DNA of 64,000 bases from Phyllostachys edulis (Eukaryota > Streptophyta > Magnoliopsida > Poales > Poaceae): the NCBI GenBank assembly GCA_036346405.1, contig CM070546.1, positions 106,026,826 to 106,090,825 of the forward strand, in the 5' to 3' direction. Every line of letters starts with the position of its first letter. Position 1 is the stretch's first letter. Position numbers and translations under genes: made by a program. Under the pieces are notes generated by a model that was given only the letters and a program-made list of their open reading frames with translations, made no database searches and was not told the DNA's origin. Positions 60,388 through 64,000 of this stretch are shown in pieces.

Positions 60388-61512
60388 TCAAGAGCCAAAG
60401 GGCTCTGTCATACTTGTGGAGAACGTTGGTCCCGGATCATAAGTGCGCCGACCGCCCGGCTTCACATGGTGGAGGAACTTTGGGATATGGTGCAGGAGAT
60501 TGATCAGAAGTCGTCGAAGGAGGATGAGGAGGGTTCACAAGCAGAAGCTGAACTCATGTCCATATCGGCGACGCCGTTCTCAGATCAAAACATACGCACA
60601 TTTAGGCCGCAAAAAATCGCATGTAATCATGTTTGTGTCATGCTTGTGGATTCCGGGAGCTCCCGTTGCTTTGCCAGCGAAGACTTTGCGAAGAAACTGG
60701 GTGGACTCCGTCGGTCTATCAAACCGGTGCTGGTCCGAGTGGCTAATGGGAATTTGTTGGAATGTAATATGGAGATTCCCCACTGCCCATGGGAAGTTCA
60801 AGGCCAAAAGTTTTCTACCACGTTCAGAGTGTTACCAATGAACTGTTATGATCTGATATTGGGGATTGATTGGTTGGAATGTCATAGCCCGATGAATGTC
60901 CAATGGCTAAAGAAGAGGATGGCTTTCCAGATGGAGGGATGTATGATCAGCTTGCAGGGCATCAAGCCGATGCTCTCTCAGTGTTGTTTGATATGGAAAG
61001 CACCTCAGGAAGAACAGGAAGAACCGGACCACCTATTTTTAGCTGAGTCGACTGGAGATAAGGAGGCTGAAACACCTGCATCTATATTGCAATTACTGGG
61101 ACTGTTTGCTCATTTATTTGAAGAACCTCACGGATTGACACCTTGTAGAGCTTTTGACCATTCAATACCCCTGATGCCAGGAGTTAAGCCGGTCAATCTG
61201 AGGCCGTACCGGTACAATCCGTTGCAAAAGAATGAAATTGAGAAAGAAAGCTTAGCGATTATGATGGCAATAGAACAATGGCGCCAGTACCTGCAGCAGG
61301 ATGAGTTCGTCATTAGAACTGATCAGAGGAGTTTAGTTTATCTTGGAGATCAAAGGCTGACAACACCGTGGCAACAAAAAGCGATGACCAAATTACTTGG
61401 CTTGCGGTATCGGGTAGTGTACAAGAAGGGGACAGAGAACCGCGCGGCGGATGCCTTGTCGAGGTTATGCCCACCCACAGAGGGTGAACTTGTGGTCTGT
61501 GGTCCACTGTGA
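60388..61512 (+). pseudogene. Chromovirus protease joined in frame to RNase H, reverse transcriptase core deleted
   Basis: The frame opens inside the Copia LTR and continues SRAKGLCHTCGERW (gag knuckle remnant), then an aspartic protease (VCVMLVDSGSSRCFASEDF, about 60640) and the segment leading into reverse transcriptase (PYRYNPLQKNEIEKE, about 61240). It then jumps directly to RNase H (SLAIMMAIEQWRQYLQQ; FVIRTDQRSL) and ends with VVYKKGTENRAADALSRL. The polymerase core, including its YxDD motif, is missing although the frame stays open. The joint falls on a short GAGAAAG-type repeat. Confidence 0.88.
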
Positions 61513-61559
61513 TACCCACCGTTGCGTGAATTGACAAATGAGTTATCAAGAGGATGCAT

Positions 61560-62640
61560 GACCACCGAGTGTTGGCGCATTGACAACGGGGATTCGCCCA
61601 ACCCACAATTTACTCTGACGGATGGAACGTTGCGTTACAAAGGACGCATCTGGGTAGGGGGCAATACAACAAAGACAAAGAAATAAGATTATTCATCTAT
61701 ACACTCCAAAGGCAATCGGGGGTCACTCCGGGATTCAAGTTACTTACAGCAAGATCAAACGATTGTTTGCTTGGCCTGGGATGAAAAAGGCCATACGGTC
61801 CTTTGTGGGGGCTTGTACAGTCTGTCAGCAAGCCAGATCGGAGCACGTCAAATATCCAGGCCTCTTACAGCCGCTCCCTGTACCAGACCATGCATGGCAA
61901 ATGGTTTCTCTCGATTTCATCGAAGGTCTTCCCCGGTCTGCCAATTATAATAGCATAATGGTAGTTGTGGACAAGTTTTCCAAGTATGCGCATTTTGTGC
62001 CGTTAGCACATCCGTTCACTGCGTTTCAGGTTGCTCAAGCCTTTCTCAATAACATCTATAAACTCCATGGACTGCCGCAATCAATTATTTCTAATAGTGA
62101 CCGTATCTTTACGAGTACTTTGTGGAGAGAGCTGTTTCGGTTAGCTGATACTCAATTGAGAATGAGCTCGGCGTATCACCCGCAAACCGATGGACAAACT
62201 GAAAGAGTCAACCAATGTTTGAAAACATATCTCCGTTGTTTTGTACATGCCTGCCCGAGAAAGTGGTATGAATGGCTTGCTTTAGCTGAATTTTGGTACA
62301 ATACATCTTATCACACCACGTTGAAGATGTCTCCGTTTGAGGTATTATATGGTCACAGCCCTAGGCAGTTTGGAGTGACAGATTATTCTTCTTGTGCCTC
62401 TACCGATTTAATGAATGGTTGCAAACAGAGACCGATGTTGGACTCGCTGCACCAACATCTCAATAGGGCCAATCGAGAATGAAAACACAGCACATCGGAA
62501 GCGGTCGATCGGCATTTCCTTCCTTGACCGGTGTACCTCAAGTTGCAACCTTACATTCAAACTCCCGTGGCCGTCAGAGCCAACCATAAACTGGCTTTCC
62601 GTTACTTCGGACCATTTCAGATAGAGTAGAAAATTGGCGC
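61560..62640 (+). pseudogene. Chromovirus integrase
   Basis: The zinc-binding part (GGHSGIQVTYSKIKRLF, about 61720; CTVCQQARSEHVKYPG) is in broken frame. The catalytic core is open at 61763-62482: VSLDFIEGLPRS supplies the first Asp, AYHPQTDGQTERVNQCL the Glu region. Where relatives have a SDRD-type second catalytic Asp, this copy reads IISNSDRIFTS, so that residue seems changed to Asn. Integrase would insert the cDNA; this one is probably inactive. Confidence 0.85.
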
Positions 62641-62641
62641 A

Positions 62642-62940
62642 GTGGCATACAAACTCAAACTACCACCACAGTGCGGAATCCATCCGGTTATTCACGTATC
62701 GCAACTCAACAAGGCTTTGGCTCCTGGTGAAAGTGTGTTGGAAGGACTGCCGGATTCTGAAGAAACATTAGTGCCAGAGCGGGTGTTGCAGACTCGGCTT
62801 CACCGCGCTGGTGCAGTATCGGGTACGCAGGTTCTAGTGCAATGGTTCGGATCGTCGCCGGAAAAGGCCACCTGGGAGGATCTGCGAGAACTGAAGAATC
62901 GCTTCCCATTTTCCACGGCTTGGGGGCAAGCCGGATCTGA
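62642..62940 (+). pseudogene. Chromovirus integrase C-terminus with chromodomain
   Basis: The frame reads YKLKLPPQCGIHPVIHVSQL, the link region before the chromodomain, then PERVLQTRLHRAGAVSGTQV and VQWFGSSPEKATWEDL, the chromodomain itself, which in this class guides integration to chromatin. The frame continues into the G-run and the 3' LTR and stops at 63109. Confidence 0.85.
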
Positions 62941-62955
62941 GGGGGGGGGGGGGAA

Positions 62956-63349
62956 TGTTACAGTTCTAAAAGGGAAGCAGCCTGACGAGAAGCAGCCTGA
63001 CGAGAAACAGGAGAAGCAAAGTTGTCGGCAAGGGAAAAAGAGGTCCACCAGACGCGAGCGCCAGCGCCAACCGTCCGTTCGCTATCCAGCGGATACGTGG
63101 GTTACGTGAGGAGCGAGTCCTCTTCAGCGAAGCTTGGGCCCTCCTACCAGCTTTCGCTTGTGCCAAGTACTTAGTCTGTTTTGGATGTCTCGGTGGAGAT
63201 TATGCAATGTAATAGGATAAACTGAAACTCTGCACTTTCCCCTGTTCTTCCGTTTCCCAGTCCAAACTTCCTTCTTCTCCCAGTCTACCCTTCCTGTAAT
63301 AGCACATATATGGTGAAGTTTTGAGTACTATCTTGAGAGGATCATATCA
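62956..63349 (+). repeat. 3' LTR of the chromovirus
   Basis: 394 bp; no difference from the 5' LTR found by reading. The bases before it (62939-62955) are the polypurine tract, a G-run followed by AA. Confidence 0.95.
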
Positions 63350-64000
63350 GGCATCCCCGCGGCATGACCAGCTCGTGGGCCTCGCACTCCACAAGCCTCC
63401 TCGCGCGTAGGTCGACGCCAAAGAGGTGCTTCTCCAGGAAGAAGTAGACCACGTCGGGGTTCTTGGGGTGGACGAGCGCGATCACGGGGGCCTTCTCCGG
63501 CAGCCCTGTCACCTTATAGCTCTCACCGGCCCAGACCTCGGCAAAGCTCGCCTCGTACTCAAGCGCCCACTCCGCAGTCCCCGGGTCAGCTAGAGTGCGC
63601 ATGGAGATCTTCGGAGCGCCCCTGCTTGCACAGCTCATCTCCACGCAGCGGAACTTGCCGTTGCTCAGCTGCACGCAGCGGCGGGTGCCGAGCTTTCTCT
63701 TGGAGCAGTAGGAGCAACCCTGACCGTGATCATGCTGCACGTCGCCCTTCGGGAGCGGGACGTAGTCCATGGCCGGCTCGTCGGTGAACGGGTCGCAGGC
63801 GAGGAGACCAGTAACGCGATCCACCCACCAGAACTTGCCGCAGTGAGAGACCACGTCGTAGAAGGTCCACATCCAGCGCGGAAGAGGGTTGTGGACCTTC
63901 TTCTCGACCCACTCGCCGGTCTTCGACGAGAAGCAGAGGAGGGTGGCCCCGCTGCTGCCGACGATGGGCTGGAACTCGGCGACCATGTAGTGGCCGTCGC
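63350..64000 (-). CDS. DUF1618-domain gene, partial, disrupted by the retrotransposon
   Basis: The minus strand is open from the window edge: GHYMVAEFQPIVGSSGATLL, EKKVHNPLPRWMWTFYDVVS, GKFWWVDRVTGLLACDPFTD, then the DUF1618 core (FRCVEMSCA, TLADPGTAEWALEYEASFAE, VIALVHPKNPDVVYFFLEKH). DUF1618 proteins are numerous in grasses and of unknown function; I infer nothing about the role. After MPRGC the frame enters the LTR and stops after two codons (LI, TGA at about 63342). The last 58 or so residues, encoded by 55410-55468, 53808-53887 and 53656-53697, are cut off. The gene start is beyond the window. Confidence 0.88.

Larger units (their letters stand above)
55469..63349 (+). mobile_element. 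Ty3/gypsy chromovirus-type LTR retrotransposon, 7.9 kb, recent insertion
   Basis: Both LTRs are 394 bp (55469-55862 and 62956-63349) and I find no difference between them. The target duplication GGCAT is perfect (55464-55468 and 63350-63354). A primer site close to tRNA-iMet (TGGTATCGAGCC, 55867) follows the left LTR, and a long G-run (62939-62953) precedes the right one. Order inside: gag, a Copia-derived insert, protease, RNase H, integrase, chromodomain. The domain order with a terminal chromodomain and short LTRs fits the chromoviruses, perhaps the Reina group. It is antisense to the DUF1618 gene. Confidence 0.95.

Overview
The window is grass (Poaceae) nuclear DNA. The evidence is a GC-rich NAC transcription-factor gene with the usual three-exon layout, a DUF1618 gene (a family expanded in grasses), and typical grass transposons. 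I cannot name the species. No bacterial-type operon, CRISPR array, rRNA or tRNA gene was seen.

Only two host genes are convincing, both at the right end: the NAC gene (51281-52871, +) and the 3' part of a DUF1618 gene (64000 down to 53656, -). They face each other tail to tail. Nearly everything else is transposable elements, many nested.

Layout: 1-6900 is the right part of a CACTA element (TNP2-like transposase, second Transposase_24-like gene, subterminal repeats, terminal inverted repeat). 7873-11841 is a decayed hAT element with a perfect 8-bp target duplication. 13059-13398 is a 340-bp Mutator-type MITE with a perfect 9-bp duplication. 13898-29974 is a small TRIM/SMART-like LTR element (about 0.12-kb LTRs, tRNA-iMet primer site) of about 1.9 kb, swollen to 16 kb by a Copia solo LTR (14906-24712, itself holding a truncated CACTA element at 16258-24106) and a 4.4-kb solo LTR (25187-29598). 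30157-38453 is a near-full-length L1-type LINE with a 16-bp target duplication. 39453-50804 is a Mutator-like (MULE) element whose transposase is split by a second long solo LTR (41648-45578) and which also carries a 3.6-kb CACTA derivative (46712-50274). The MULE ends about 350 bp before the NAC TATA box.

55469-63349 is a Ty3/gypsy chromovirus with two LTRs that read identical, inserted in the last large coding exon of the DUF1618 gene. Its pol is defective and it carries a Copia-derived insert whose own two LTRs differ by roughly 10%. The unit was therefore probably assembled elsewhere and copied here as one piece, with proteins supplied in trans.

The most novel-looking items are this composite retroelement, the repeated arrangement of terminal and internal hairpin-motif arrays ahead of genes in two CACTA elements of one family, and an unrecognised 195-residue reading frame in the smaller of the two. 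All boundaries and family names come from reading the sequence; none was checked by a database search.
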